The notes: generated from the sequence alone by a model not told the origin. A stretch of 12,345 nt of DNA from Actinomycetes bacterium (GCA_021795095.1 JAJYPU010000046.1:1-12345), one strand, 5' to 3'; shown: positions 1-7,116, counted from the stretch's first letter. A program made the numbers and translations.

Positions 1-859
1 CCCCGAGCGCGGTGCGCGGCGCTCCCGGCGCCGCGTGCAGGGTGTTCGGGGCGACCGGGGGGACCGCACCGCCGACGACCCGCCCGGCGACGGCGGTGAC
101 CGTCGCGCCGACGGCGACCGCGCCACCCACGAGCACCGTGCTCGCCGTCGCGAGCACCACCGCGCGACGATCGACCGCGTCGTCGCCCGTGGGTGAGGGC
201 CCCGCCAGCACCGGACAGTCCGTCGAGTTACAGGCCGCCTCCAGCGCGTCACAGCGCCCCTGGTCGAAATGACCACAGCGCGACTGCACCTCGGCAAAGG
301 GGATCGCGACGAGCTCAAGCGCACCGCGATGGGCCTCGGCAGCGCTGCGCGCGCGGACCAGCCCGTCCAAGGAGAGCCGCGTGGCGCGACCGGCGATCAC
401 GAGGGGCAGCCAGGCGGCGAGGAAGACGATGTCGGCCCCCGTGTAGTACGGCGCCGCGTGAAAGCTCACGGTGAGAAAGAACGTCAGTGAGAGCAGGGCG
501 CCTCCGACGGCGGCGATGCGCTGGTAGAGCCCGATCAACGTCGCGACTCCGACGGCGAGCTCCGCCACGGCGATCGTCGCGCCGAGCACAGTCGAGAGTC
601 CGATCAGGTGCACGACGATCGCGCGCAACGGGCTCACGCGCGAAGCCGCCACTAACTGGGCGTGGATCGAGATCGGGCTCGCCGCGTTGAAGAAGTTGGG
701 GTTGGCGAGCTTCTGCAGGGCGGCGAAGGTGAAGGTCACCCCGAGGAAGAGCCGCAGGGGCACGAGCGCCCACTCCGAGAGGGCCCCGGCGCGCACGGGC
801 GCGTGCAGGCGCGTGCGCAACCACGGGTCGCGAGGGCGCGAGGGCGACGTGTGGGGCAT
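1..859 (-). CDS. DoxX-family membrane protein with Cys-rich segment and Tat-like anchor; partial at left edge, possible Rieske fusion
   Basis: The frame is open from the ATG at 859 to the window edge, giving 286 residues with no stop, so the 3' end is missing. The start is the first one after an in-frame TGA; no clear ribosome site precedes it. Residues about 28-160 form a DoxX-like four-helix membrane domain, with the typical ANPNFF and SPISIHAQL stretch (52-69), then GELAVG-like and PYYTGADIVFLAAW segments. After it comes a soluble stretch with four cysteines (C195, C203, C210, C215), spaced C-x7-C-x6-C-x4-C. Next is DRRAVVLATAS (230-240) leading into a second hydrophobic stretch (about 233-262), which looks like an internal Tat-type signal. 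DoxX proteins are linked to quinone or thiosulfate oxidation in some organisms, but most have no known role. From memory, some actinobacterial DoxX proteins carry a C-terminal Rieske [2Fe-2S] domain; the missing part could be that. Divergent from the DedA gene, 84 bases away. Confidence 0.8.
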   Translation of the reverse strand, partial: MPHTSPSRPRDPWLRTRLHAPVRAGALSEWALVPLRLFLGVTFTFAALQKLANPNFFNAASPISIHAQLVAASRVSPLRAIVVHLIGLSTVLGATIAVAELAVGVATLIGLYQRIAAVGGALLSLTFFLTVSFHAAPYYTGADIVFLAAWLPLVIAGRATRLSLDGLVRARSAAEAHRGALELVAIPFAEVQSRCGHFDQGRCDALEAACNSTDCPVLAGPSPTGDDAVDRRAVVLATASTVLVGGAVAVGATVTAVAGRVVGGAVPPVAPNTLHAAPGAPRTALG

Positions 860-931
860 GACTCATGGTGGCACAGCGCCGCTCGTGCGCGCCTTTCAGG
901 TCCGCTCGCTCGGGCGAAGGGGTTGAGCGGC

Positions 932-943
932 CACAATGGAACT
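932..943 (+). promoter_or_regulatory. Possible -10 element for a leaderless DedA transcript
   Basis: The hexamer CACAAT (932-937) matches TATAAT at four of six positions. It is followed by exactly six bases before the ATG at 944, the spacing expected if transcription starts on the start codon. The DedA gene has no Shine-Dalgarno sequence at normal distance; the only purine run, at 915-922, is over 20 bases away. No convincing -35 box is visible. Confidence 0.3.
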
Positions 944-1621
944 ATGGTCCTCGCCTCGGTCGTCACAATCATCGTCACCAAGATCCAGCACCTGCCGGGC
1001 GGACTCGTCTACGGACTCGTGGCCCTGCTCGTCTTCGGCGAGGCGGCCCTCTTCATCGGTTTCGTACTGCCCGGTGAGACCTCGGTGATCGTGGCCGGGG
1101 TGGTGGCGAGCCGGGGCCACGTCAACATCGGGGTCCTCATCGGCCTGGTCATCTTCTCGGCGATCATCGGCGACTCGGTCGGCTACGAGATCGGCAAGCG
1201 CTACGGCGACCAGCTGCTGAAGCTGCCGATGCTGCGACGACGACAAGCCGGGCTGCACCGCGCCCTCGAGGGCCTCGCCGAACGGGGTCCGCTCTACGTC
1301 TTCCTCGGGCGCTTCACCGCGTTCCTGCGAGCGGTGATGCCGGGCCTCGCCGGACTGTCGGGAATGAAGTACCGGCGCTTCCTGCTCGCCAACGCCCTCG
1401 GGGGCATCGCCTGGGGCACGTCGTACTCGCTCCTCGGCTACTACGCCGGTGGGGCGCTCACCACGATCGAGACCTACTCGACCTGGGTGGGGGTGGTGCT
1501 GCTCATCGCCATCGTCGGCGGTTTCCTCGCCATCCACCTACTGCGGCGTCGTCGCGACCTCGCCATCGAGGCGGCCTACGAGGCCGAGCACCCCGACGAG
1601 TCAGCGAAGGAGCCCGAGTAG
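944..1621 (+). CDS. DedA/SNARE-associated (VTT) family membrane protein
   Basis: The gene encodes 225 residues, a normal length for the DedA family of inner-membrane proteins. Family members are implicated in membrane homeostasis and in recycling lipid carriers such as undecaprenyl phosphate; the substrate here cannot be told from sequence. Visible signatures are LPGE (42-45), the GDSVGYEIGKRYG stretch (76-88), and the core motif GRFTAFLRAVMPGLAGLSGM (122-141) with conserved R123 and R129. A helix with GGIAWGTSYSLLGYYAG (153-169) follows. Membrane segments lie at about 21-40, 46-78, 117-137, 145-168 and 181-199. The tail is charged (RRRRDLAIEAAYEAEHPDE). The ATG at 944 was chosen because family similarity begins just after it and upstream codons look non-coding. 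The last 21 bases overlap the end of the converging gene on the other strand. Confidence 0.9.
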   Translation: MVLASVVTIIVTKIQHLPGGLVYGLVALLVFGEAALFIGFVLPGETSVIVAGVVASRGHVNIGVLIGLVIFSAIIGDSVGYEIGKRYGDQLLKLPMLRRRQAGLHRALEGLAERGPLYVFLGRFTAFLRAVMPGLAGLSGMKYRRFLLANALGGIAWGTSYSLLGYYAGGALTTIETYSTWVGVVLLIAIVGGFLAIHLLRRRRDLAIEAAYEAEHPDESAKEPE

Positions 1622-2404
1622 CGCTGCCGCCTCACTCGGCGCCCAGACGCCGTCGCGGCGCGCGAGCAGCCCTGTCGTCACCGCCGTCGGGCCACTGCCC
1701 GCGACGAGACTGCGCAGGTGCACCTCGCCCACGCCCGAGGCGACGACCGACGCCGCCCCGACGGGCGCGACGTCGAGGCGCAGCTCACGCCAGGAGTCGA
1801 CCACGCGGGCGTTGATGGCATCGTCCTCAGCCAAGGTCGAGACGATTCCCGAGAGGGCGGCGTGCGCCCGGGCCGCGTCGAGGGTCGCGGCCCTTCGAAA
1901 CGGCGGGGCGGTGCCTTCGAGGAAACCCTCGCTTACCAGGTCTGCAGCGCGCGGGGCGACGATGACCCCGTCCGCCGCCGTCAATGCGCGCGCCACGCGA
2001 AGTCCGTGGGCGATCGCCGTCGGCGCCACCCAGGGCAAGAGCCACGCCTCGAGGCCGGTCCAGAGCGGCCACACCGCATCGAAGAGCACGATCGTCACCG
2101 ACAGTCCGAGGTCGCGCGCGTGCTCGACGACGGCCCCGTAGCGCGCGAGCGCCGACTCGTCGACCTCGCCGCGCCGGGGCTCGACCCGGGTCCACTCGAC
2201 GCTCAGTCGCACCCCGTCAAGTCCCAGCCCCGCCGCCGCGTCGAGCACGGCCTCGTACTCGTCAAAGATCCCGCTCGTCGCGGGCCCGGCGAGTCGATCG
2301 AGCGCGATCGAGGGCGCGTAGCAGGTCGTCGGACCGGTCAACCCGTCATAGCCGCCCTCGACGGCGTAGCCGTCGAGCGTGGCAAAGAGGCGCGGACCGG
2401 TCAC
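1601..2404 (-). CDS. Glycoside hydrolase family 1-like protein, shortened and probably inactive
   Basis: The product has 267 residues, against about 450 for active GH1 beta-glucosidases, and starts with GTG at 2404. GH1 features are recognisable in order: an N-terminal FATLDGYAVEGGYDG (7-21), then GLDGVRLSVEWTRVEPRRGE (61-80), matching the GH1 'R.S..W.R..P..G' strand. The ALARYGAVVEHARDLGL helix-strand unit (85-101) follows, then a GVIVAPRAADLVSEGFLEG segment (146-164) where GH1 enzymes have the T-x-NEP acid/base motif. Here the position of the catalytic Glu appears to be A150. The chain ends before the region that would hold the nucleophile ENG motif. I therefore infer a non-catalytic TIM-barrel relative that perhaps binds sugar or serves as a scaffold. 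The frame is intact and codon use matches its neighbours, so it does not look like a decaying pseudogene. No signal peptide is seen, so it is probably cytoplasmic. Divergent from the enoyl-CoA hydratase gene, 80 bases away. Confidence 0.72.
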   Translation of the reverse strand: MTGPRLFATLDGYAVEGGYDGLTGPTTCYAPSIALDRLAGPATSGIFDEYEAVLDAAAGLGLDGVRLSVEWTRVEPRRGEVDESALARYGAVVEHARDLGLSVTIVLFDAVWPLWTGLEAWLLPWVAPTAIAHGLRVARALTAADGVIVAPRAADLVSEGFLEGTAPPFRRAATLDAARAHAALSGIVSTLAEDDAINARVVDSWRELRLDVAPVGAASVVASGVGEVHLRSLVAGSGPTAVTTGLLARRDGVWAPSEAAALLGLLR

Positions 2405-2473
2405 CGGCCCAGTCTCGCACGTCCTTACCGGCCGACGAAGTAGCGTCGTCGCCGTACCCCCGACGGGGCGTCC

Positions 2474-2480
2474 AAGGAGG
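2474..2480 (+). promoter_or_regulatory. Ribosome binding site of the enoyl-CoA hydratase gene
   Basis: AAGGAGG lies four bases before the ATG at 2485. It fixes the start among several possible upstream codons in the same frame. A TAGCGT hexamer at 2441-2446 could be the -10 box of this gene, but no matching -35 is evident. Confidence 0.8.
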
Positions 2481-2484
2481 ACTC

Positions 2485-3249
2485 ATGGCCGACGAAATCG
2501 TGCGCGAACAACGTGGACACGTGCTGCTACTCACCATCAACCGACCCGAGGCGCGAAACGCCATCAACCGCGCGACGGCCCTCGCGCTCGAGGCCGCCCT
2601 CGACGACGCCGAGGCCGACGACGAGGTCTGGGTCATCGTGCTCACCGGGGCTGGGGACAAGGCATTCTCGGCCGGCATGGACCTGAAGGCCTTCGCCGCC
2701 GGTGAGGTCCCCTTCACCGACCACGGCTTCGCCGGCATCGCCAACCGGTTCCTCACCAAACCGATCATCGCGGCCGCGAACGGCGTCGCGCTCGCCGGCG
2801 GGTTCGAGATCATGATCAGCTGCGACATGGTCGTCGCGGCCGACCACGCGAAGTTCGGCATCCCCGAGGCGTCGCGCGGGCTCATCGCCGGCGGTGGCGG
2901 GTTGATCCGTCTCGCCAAGCGCGTCCCGATCACCGTCGCCTACGAGATGGCCCTCACGGCCGACCCGATTGACGCCCAGCGGGCCTACGAGCTCGGGATC
3001 GTGAACCGCGTCGTGCCCGGCGAGGCGGTGCTCGACACCGCGATCGCGCTGGCCGAGCGCATCGCCGCCAACGCCCCGCTCGCCGTTCGCACCTCCAAGC
3101 GCGTGATGCACGAGGCGACCGAGCTCACCGAGGCTGCGGCCTGGCGGGTCAACAACGACGCCTTCGCCGCCATCGGTGCGAGCGCGGACGCCCTCGAGGG
3201 CGCGGTCGCCTTCGCTGAGAAGCGCCCCCCGGTCTGGACGGGCCGATAG
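2485..3249 (+). CDS. Enoyl-CoA hydratase/isomerase (crotonase) family protein
   Basis: The product has 254 residues, the usual size for a single-domain crotonase. These enzymes hydrate or isomerise acyl-CoA thioesters in the cytoplasm, classically in fatty-acid beta-oxidation. The first oxyanion-hole region is KAFSAGMDLKAF (59-70) and the second is NGVALAGGFEIMISCD (99-114). Both acidic residues equivalent to the catalytic pair of rat crotonase are present: E108 in GGFE and E128 in GIPEA, so hydratase activity is plausible. The C-terminal helix region carries the common APLAVRTSKRVMHEA pattern. The strong ribosome site four bases upstream decides the start. It is followed after three bases by a small membrane-protein gene, so the two are probably co-transcribed. 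The exact acyl-CoA substrate cannot be assigned. Confidence 0.92.
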   Translation: MADEIVREQRGHVLLLTINRPEARNAINRATALALEAALDDAEADDEVWVIVLTGAGDKAFSAGMDLKAFAAGEVPFTDHGFAGIANRFLTKPIIAAANGVALAGGFEIMISCDMVVAADHAKFGIPEASRGLIAGGGGLIRLAKRVPITVAYEMALTADPIDAQRAYELGIVNRVVPGEAVLDTAIALAERIAANAPLAVRTSKRVMHEATELTEAAAWRVNNDAFAAIGASADALEGAVAFAEKRPPVWTGR

Positions 3250-3252
3250 ACG

Positions 3253-3681
3253 GTGCTCGCGCTCGTCAATCAGCCACAGCTCGCCGACGCGCTCACGATC
3301 ACGCGACTCACGCTGCACGTACTCGCCGCCACTGTCTGGGTCGGCGGCCAGCTCGTTCTCGCGGGACTCATCGGCACGGTGCGCGGCCTCGGCGCCGACG
3401 CACCCAAACGGGTGGCCGCCGCCTTCGGACGCCTGAGCTGGCCCGCCTACTGGTTGCTCATCGCGACCGGCGTGTGGAACTACCTCGCGATCGACCACGC
3501 GGGCGCTAGCGCCACCTGGAACGTCGTCTTTTCGGTGAAGATGGTCTGCGTGGTCGTCGCCGGGATCGGTAGCTACCTCCACACCAAGGCGACGACGCCG
3601 CGCGCGCGTGGCGTGTGGGCTGGTCTCGGCACGCTCGGCTCGATCCTCGCGCTCGTGCTCGGGGTGGCGATCGCCGGCTAG
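3253..3681 (+). CDS. Small CopD-like integral membrane protein
   Basis: The gene encodes 142 residues from a GTG that lies three bases after the stop of the enoyl-CoA hydratase gene, implying translational coupling. The protein is nearly all membrane, with about four helices: about 17-42, 63-80, 90-108 and 121-141. The TLHVLAATVWVGGQLVLAG segment (20-38) resembles the first helix of CopD/YebZ-like copper-resistance membrane proteins, with H22 and W29 in place; SVKMV and SYLHT (H110) fit the later helices. In that family, His and Met residues in helices are proposed to handle copper or haem. The similarity is in pattern only, so copper handling is an inference. The cytochrome oxidase genes, which need copper, begin about 500 bases downstream. 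Confidence 0.7.
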   Translation: MLALVNQPQLADALTITRLTLHVLAATVWVGGQLVLAGLIGTVRGLGADAPKRVAAAFGRLSWPAYWLLIATGVWNYLAIDHAGASATWNVVFSVKMVCVVVAGIGSYLHTKATTPRARGVWAGLGTLGSILALVLGVAIAG

Positions 3682-3836
3682 TCGCGACCGCGTCGCCAGC
3701 AATGAGGCCGCGACACATCGCGGGCGCATCGCCTGTTCACGGACTCGGTTCCAATCGGCGCCAACGGACACCGCCCCGTCGAGCAACACGCTAACCGGCG
3801 GCTGGCGAGTGGCACTACGCTGGAGACGAGCGAGTC

Positions 3837-3843
3837 AAAGGAG
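3837..3843 (+). promoter_or_regulatory. Ribosome binding site of tatA
   Basis: AAAGGAG sits six bases before the GTG at 3850 and supports that non-ATG start. The 168-base gap before tatA also holds a TACGCT hexamer at 3816-3821 that may be a -10 box, and a weak inverted repeat GTCGCG/CGCGAC (3681-3686 and 3709-3714) just after the preceding gene. Neither is convincing alone. Confidence 0.75.
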
Positions 3844-3849
3844 ACGATT

Positions 3850-4059
3850 GTGTTTCTCGCTGAAATCTTTGGACCCGATCTGTTGATCGTGGTGATTGTG
3901 GTGGCCGTGCTGGTCTTTGGCGGGTCGGCGATCCCGAAGTTGGCCCGGAACCTCGGTTCGGCCAAGACCGAGTTCGAGAAGGGCTTAAAGGCCGCCAAGA
4001 CCACTGACGCCAAGGCGACCGACGTCACCGACGAGAAGACGACCGACACCAACTCCTAA
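3850..4059 (+). CDS. tatA: Sec-independent protein translocase subunit TatA
   Basis: The product has 69 residues and the classic TatA layout. A short N-terminal stretch precedes one membrane helix (about 10-23), then the FGGSAIPKLARNLGSA hinge and start of the amphipathic helix (23-38), and a charged soluble tail. FG at the helix end and the Pro of the hinge (P29) are kept. TatA forms the pore-like assembly that carries folded, twin-arginine-tagged proteins across the cytoplasmic membrane with TatB and TatC, neither of which is in this window. The tail after residue 50 is low-complexity Thr/Asp/Lys, common in this family. It stands alone, 110 bases ahead of ctaC. TatA rather than TatB is preferred because the chain is short. 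GTG start with good ribosome site. Confidence 0.9.
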   Translation: MFLAEIFGPDLLIVVIVVAVLVFGGSAIPKLARNLGSAKTEFEKGLKAAKTTDAKATDVTDEKTTDTNS

Positions 4060-4139
4060 TCCACCAGTCGAACGAGTAGCCCAGGACCGCGGGCGACAGT
4101 AACGCAAAACTAAGGGCGTTCATACTTTCCGCCATGGGC

Positions 4140-4170
4140 CGGTGAAGAAGGCGTTAGTAGTCTTTCACCG
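4140..4170 (+). promoter_or_regulatory. Inverted repeat and possible leaderless promoter abutting the ctaC start
   Basis: CGGTGAA (4140-4146) and TTCACCG (4164-4170) form a perfect 7-bp inverted repeat around a 17-base spacer; the right arm ends on the first base of the ctaC GTG. Within it, TAGTCT (4158-4163) fits a TANNNT -10 hexamer six bases before the start codon. No Shine-Dalgarno site lies at normal distance. A second -10-like hexamer, TACTTT, occurs at 4123-4128, next to another small inverted repeat AACGC/GCGTT (4101-4105, 4116-4120). An operator controlling the oxidase operon is possible; a mRNA hairpin is possible if transcription starts further upstream. Confidence 0.4.
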
Positions 4171-5030
4171 TGGAATCACCCGCCCTGCCCCCCCAGGGTG
4201 CATCGACCCGCTCTCGCCGGTGGCGACGAGTACGTCGGGCCGCTGTACTCCCGCTCGCCGCCCTCGCCCTCTCGGGGTGCACCGTGCCGAACTTCGGCGC
4301 GAACCAGGGTGATACGACCTCCTCACGCTCGGTCTTCCACCTCTGGCAGGGCTTCTCCATCGGCGCCGCGATCATCGGGACGCTCGTCGTCGCGCTCGTG
4401 CTTTGGGTGGTCCTGCGCTACCGGCGCCGCGGCGATGCTATCCCCAAGCAGGTCCAGTACCACATCCCCCTCGAGTTGACCTACACCATCGTGCCGATTC
4501 TGATTGTCTTCGGGCTCTTCGCCGCGACCATGGTCGTTGAGAACAAGGAAGTCGCCAACCCCAAGACGAACGTCACCATCGACGTGAACGCCTTCCAGTG
4601 GGGCTGGAAGTTCTCCTACCCCGGCTCCTCGGCGGTCGTCATCGGCCAGACGACCCAGGACCCGACGATGGTCATGCCCGTCAACACCAACGTCCACATC
4701 AACCTCACCTCGACTGACGTCGTGCACGGCTTCTACGTGCGGGCCTTCAACTTCTCGCGCTACGCCCTGCCCGGCGTGCTCAACCAGTTCACGCTGCGCG
4801 CGGTGAACACCGGGGACTTCTTCGGTCAGTGCACCCAGCTCTGTGGGCTCTACCACTCGCTCATGTTCTTCAATGTGAAGGTCGTCACCATGGCCAAGTA
4901 CCAGGCGTGGCTCGCCTCGTTCAACAACCCCGCGAGCGCCAACGCGGCCTCGGCGGCGAACATCGCCCAGCGCCAGCAGACCTCGTCGATCGTGCCGTCC
5001 AAGCCCTACGTCAGTAATGGAGCGAAGTGA
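4170..5030 (+). CDS. ctaC: Cytochrome c oxidase subunit II (CuA subunit), lipoprotein
   Basis: The 286-residue product is the subunit that takes electrons from cytochrome c at its CuA centre, on the outer face of the membrane. The N-terminus has an Arg-rich region, a hydrophobic core and a lipobox ending LSGC, with C37 as the probable lipidation site. Two membrane helices follow (about 60-82 and 101-122). NAFQWGWKFSYPG (140-152) is the conserved aromatic electron-entry region. CuA ligands are all present: H186, C221, C225, H229 and M232, with spacing identical to the bovine subunit. The residue between the cysteines that is usually Glu (its side chain helps bind Mg/Mn) is Gln here, Q223. The C-terminal 30 residues are Ala/Ser/Gln-rich and unlike the core. 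The start is GTG with no ribosome site. The stop overlaps the start of ctaD by one base. Confidence 0.95.
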   Translation: MESPALPPQGASTRSRRWRRVRRAAVLPLAALALSGCTVPNFGANQGDTTSSRSVFHLWQGFSIGAAIIGTLVVALVLWVVLRYRRRGDAIPKQVQYHIPLELTYTIVPILIVFGLFAATMVVENKEVANPKTNVTIDVNAFQWGWKFSYPGSSAVVIGQTTQDPTMVMPVNTNVHINLTSTDVVHGFYVRAFNFSRYALPGVLNQFTLRAVNTGDFFGQCTQLCGLYHSLMFFNVKVVTMAKYQAWLASFNNPASANAASAANIAQRQQTSSIVPSKPYVSNGAK

Positions 5031-6727
5031 TGGTTGACATTCTCGAACACCCCGTCAGCGCCCACGACCTGCCCGAGCCCCCCCACGAGGACCACGGCCC
5101 CACGGGCATCCTGAAGTGGATCACCACGACCGACCACAAGGTCATCGGTCTCTCCTACACCGTCACCGCGGTAATCATGATGGTGATCGGCGGGGCCTTC
5201 GCCGAGATCATCCGCGCCCAGCTCGCGAGCCCCAATGGCACGCTCGTCTCACTCGCTCAGTACAACGAGCTCTTCACGATGCACGGCTCGGTGATGATCT
5301 ACCTCTTCGCGGGTCCCTTCGCCTTTGGCGCGCTCGCCAACATCATCGTGCCGATCCAGATCGGCGCGCCCGACATGGCCTACCCGCGCCTCAACGCCCT
5401 CTCCTACTGGCTCTACCTCACGGGCGCGATCACGATGCTGTCGGGCTTCTTCACCGCCGGCGGCGCCGCCAACTTCGGCTGGGTCGCTTACGCCCCGCTC
5501 TCGAACTCGCTTAACACCCCCGGCGCCGGCGCCGACCTGTGGATCGGGGGCCTGCTGCTCACGGGCTTCTCGGCGATCTTCACCGGGGTCAACCTGGTCG
5601 CCACGATCTTCTACCTGCGCGCGCCGGGCATGACGATGTTCCGCATGCCGATCTTCACCTGGAACATGCTCGTGACGGCGATCCTGATCCTGCTCGCCTT
5701 CCCCGTGCTCACGGCCGGGCTCATCATGCTCTACGCCGACCGGCACTTCGGCACGCACATCTTCTCGGTGGCCGGCGGGGGCGTGCCGGTGCTCTGGCAA
5801 CACATCTTCTGGTTCTGGGGCCACCCGGAGGTCTACATCCTCGCCCTGCCGTTCTTCGGCATGGTGACCGAGATCCTCGCGGTCTTCTCGCGCAAGCCCG
5901 TCTTTGGCTACAAGGGCATGATCTTCGCGACGCTCTCGATCGCCGCGCTCTCACTGGGCGTGTGGGCCCACCACATGTTCACCACGGGCGTCGTGCTGCT
6001 GCCCTTCTTCTCGATCATGAGCCTCTTGATCGCGGTGCCGACCGGCATCAAGATCTTCAACTGGATCGGCACGATGTGGCGAGGGGAGGTCTGGTTCTCG
6101 GCGGCCATGTTGATGGCCATCGGCTTTGTCATCACGTTCTTGATCGGCGGACTGACCGGTATCTACCTCGCGAGCCCCCCGCTCGACTTCTTCACCCACG
6201 ACACCTACTTCGTCGTCGCCCACTTCCACTCGGTGGTGATGGCCCTCGTGCTCGCGGGCATGGCCGGGCTCTACTACTGGGGCCCGAAGTTCACGGGCTA
6301 CCTGCTCGACGAGCGCATCGGCAAGATCCAGTTCTGGTTCCTCTTCATCGGCACCCAGGTCTTCACCCTGCCGCTCTACCTGCTCGGCCTGCGCGGCATG
6401 CCCCGGCGCATGGCGATCTACCCCCACGACCCGCAGTGGAAGTTCTTGAACGACCTCTCGACGGTTGGCGCCGTGCTGATCGGGGTCTCGACGATCCTCT
6501 TCGTCGTGAATGTCGTCGTGAGCTGGAAGAAGCACCCGGCCGGCGACAACCCCTGGGACGGCCAGACCCTCGAGTGGTTCACCACCTCGCCCCCACCGCA
6601 TCACAACTTCTACCGCCTGCCGGTCATCCGCTCCGAGCGCCCGACGTGGGACTACAACCACCCCGAGCACCGCTCGATTGCCCACGCCCCGGCGCCCGCC
6701 GCGACCCCATCGGAGCCCGTGCGATGA
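5030..6727 (+). CDS. ctaD: Cytochrome c oxidase subunit I (aa3-type, A1-like)
   Basis: This 565-residue, 12-helix protein holds haem a, haem a3 and CuB, and reduces oxygen to water while pumping protons. Ligands are all visible: H85 and H400 for haem a, H398 for haem a3, and H265, H314 and H315 for CuB. Y269 in HPEVY is the residue that crosslinks to H265. E267 in the same motif and D115 in GAPDMAYPRLNA mark the D proton channel, and T338/K341 in VPTGIK mark the K channel; together they indicate an A1-type oxidase. The ATG at 5030 overlaps the ctaC stop and lies seven bases after GGAG (5019-5022), so I prefer it to the GTG at 5027, which would add one residue. The end overlaps ctaF by four bases. 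The His/Pro-rich tail is typical of actinobacterial CtaD. Confidence 0.97.
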   Translation: MVDILEHPVSAHDLPEPPHEDHGPTGILKWITTTDHKVIGLSYTVTAVIMMVIGGAFAEIIRAQLASPNGTLVSLAQYNELFTMHGSVMIYLFAGPFAFGALANIIVPIQIGAPDMAYPRLNALSYWLYLTGAITMLSGFFTAGGAANFGWVAYAPLSNSLNTPGAGADLWIGGLLLTGFSAIFTGVNLVATIFYLRAPGMTMFRMPIFTWNMLVTAILILLAFPVLTAGLIMLYADRHFGTHIFSVAGGGVPVLWQHIFWFWGHPEVYILALPFFGMVTEILAVFSRKPVFGYKGMIFATLSIAALSLGVWAHHMFTTGVVLLPFFSIMSLLIAVPTGIKIFNWIGTMWRGEVWFSAAMLMAIGFVITFLIGGLTGIYLASPPLDFFTHDTYFVVAHFHSVVMALVLAGMAGLYYWGPKFTGYLLDERIGKIQFWFLFIGTQVFTLPLYLLGLRGMPRRMAIYPHDPQWKFLNDLSTVGAVLIGVSTILFVVNVVVSWKKHPAGDNPWDGQTLEWFTTSPPPHHNFYRLPVIRSERPTWDYNHPEHRSIAHAPAPAATPSEPVR

Positions 6728-7116
6728 GGGTCGAGGCCAAGATCCTGCTCAGTCTGGGCCTGTTCTTCGGGCTGATGGTCGCCGTCTACTGGAACTGGGG
6801 TCACGAGAACGCCGGCAGCGTCATGATGTTCGCTGGCATGTTGCTCGGCTTCCTACCCGGCGCCTACTACTACTGGTGGAGCCGACGCATGGCCCCGCGC
6901 GCCGAGGACGACCCGAACGCGACCCAAGCGCAAGGCGCGGGCGTCGTCGGTGCCTTTCCTGGCACCTCCATCTGGCCCTTCACCCTCGGCATGGGCTCGT
7001 TCTTCACGGTGCTCGCCCTCGTCTTTGGAATCTGGCTGCTCGTGCCCGGGCTCGCGCTCGTGGTCTGGGCGCTCTTCGGCGGCGTCGCCGAGAGCCGGCG
7101 CGGCGGCAAGGTCTAA
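6724..7116 (+). CDS. ctaF: Cytochrome c oxidase subunit IV, actinobacterial type
   Basis: The product has 130 residues and four predicted membrane helices (about 7-24, 31-50, 86-104 and 106-121). Its middle part, with YYYWWSRRMAPRAEDDPNA (48-66) and QGAGVVGAFPGTSIWPF (70-86), has the 'R.PRPED...GAGE.G.F.P.S.WP' pattern of the small fourth subunit specific to actinobacterial cytochrome aa3. Its role is structural, packing against subunits I and II in the membrane. The start ATG overlaps the ctaD stop (ATGA), with GGAG at 6712-6715, so the three subunits are translationally coupled. The subunit III gene ctaE and the qcrCAB genes do not follow; they must be elsewhere. Confidence 0.92.
   Translation: MRVEAKILLSLGLFFGLMVAVYWNWGHENAGSVMMFAGMLLGFLPGAYYYWWSRRMAPRAEDDPNATQAQGAGVVGAFPGTSIWPFTLGMGSFFTVLALVFGIWLLVPGLALVVWALFGGVAESRRGGKV

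Noticed and set aside
315..866. Minus-strand frame starting at 866 in the DoxX region
   Set aside because: The frame starting at 859 gives a recognisable DoxX protein with membrane helices; the 866 frame gives an Arg/Ala/Pro-rich translation with no such features.
902..930. Inverted repeat CCGCTC-N17-GAGCGG before the DedA gene, and GCGAGC-N16-GCTCGC at 7131-7158 before the MMPL gene
   Set aside because: Their spacing resembles the ctaC repeat, but six-base GC-rich arms are expected often by chance here, they sit at different places relative to the starts, and the arm sequences differ.
2527..3789. Long open frame (420 codons) on the minus strand across the enoyl-CoA hydratase gene
   Set aside because: It is antisense to a clearly conserved enzyme, its translation is Arg/Asp/Glu/Gly-rich without domain pattern, and such frames arise easily in high-GC DNA.
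5539..6723. Plus-strand open frame inside ctaD that reads into ctaF
   Set aside because: Only the part from 6724 onward (ctaF) is coding; the earlier part is a frame-shifted shadow of ctaD with an Arg/His/Leu-rich translation.
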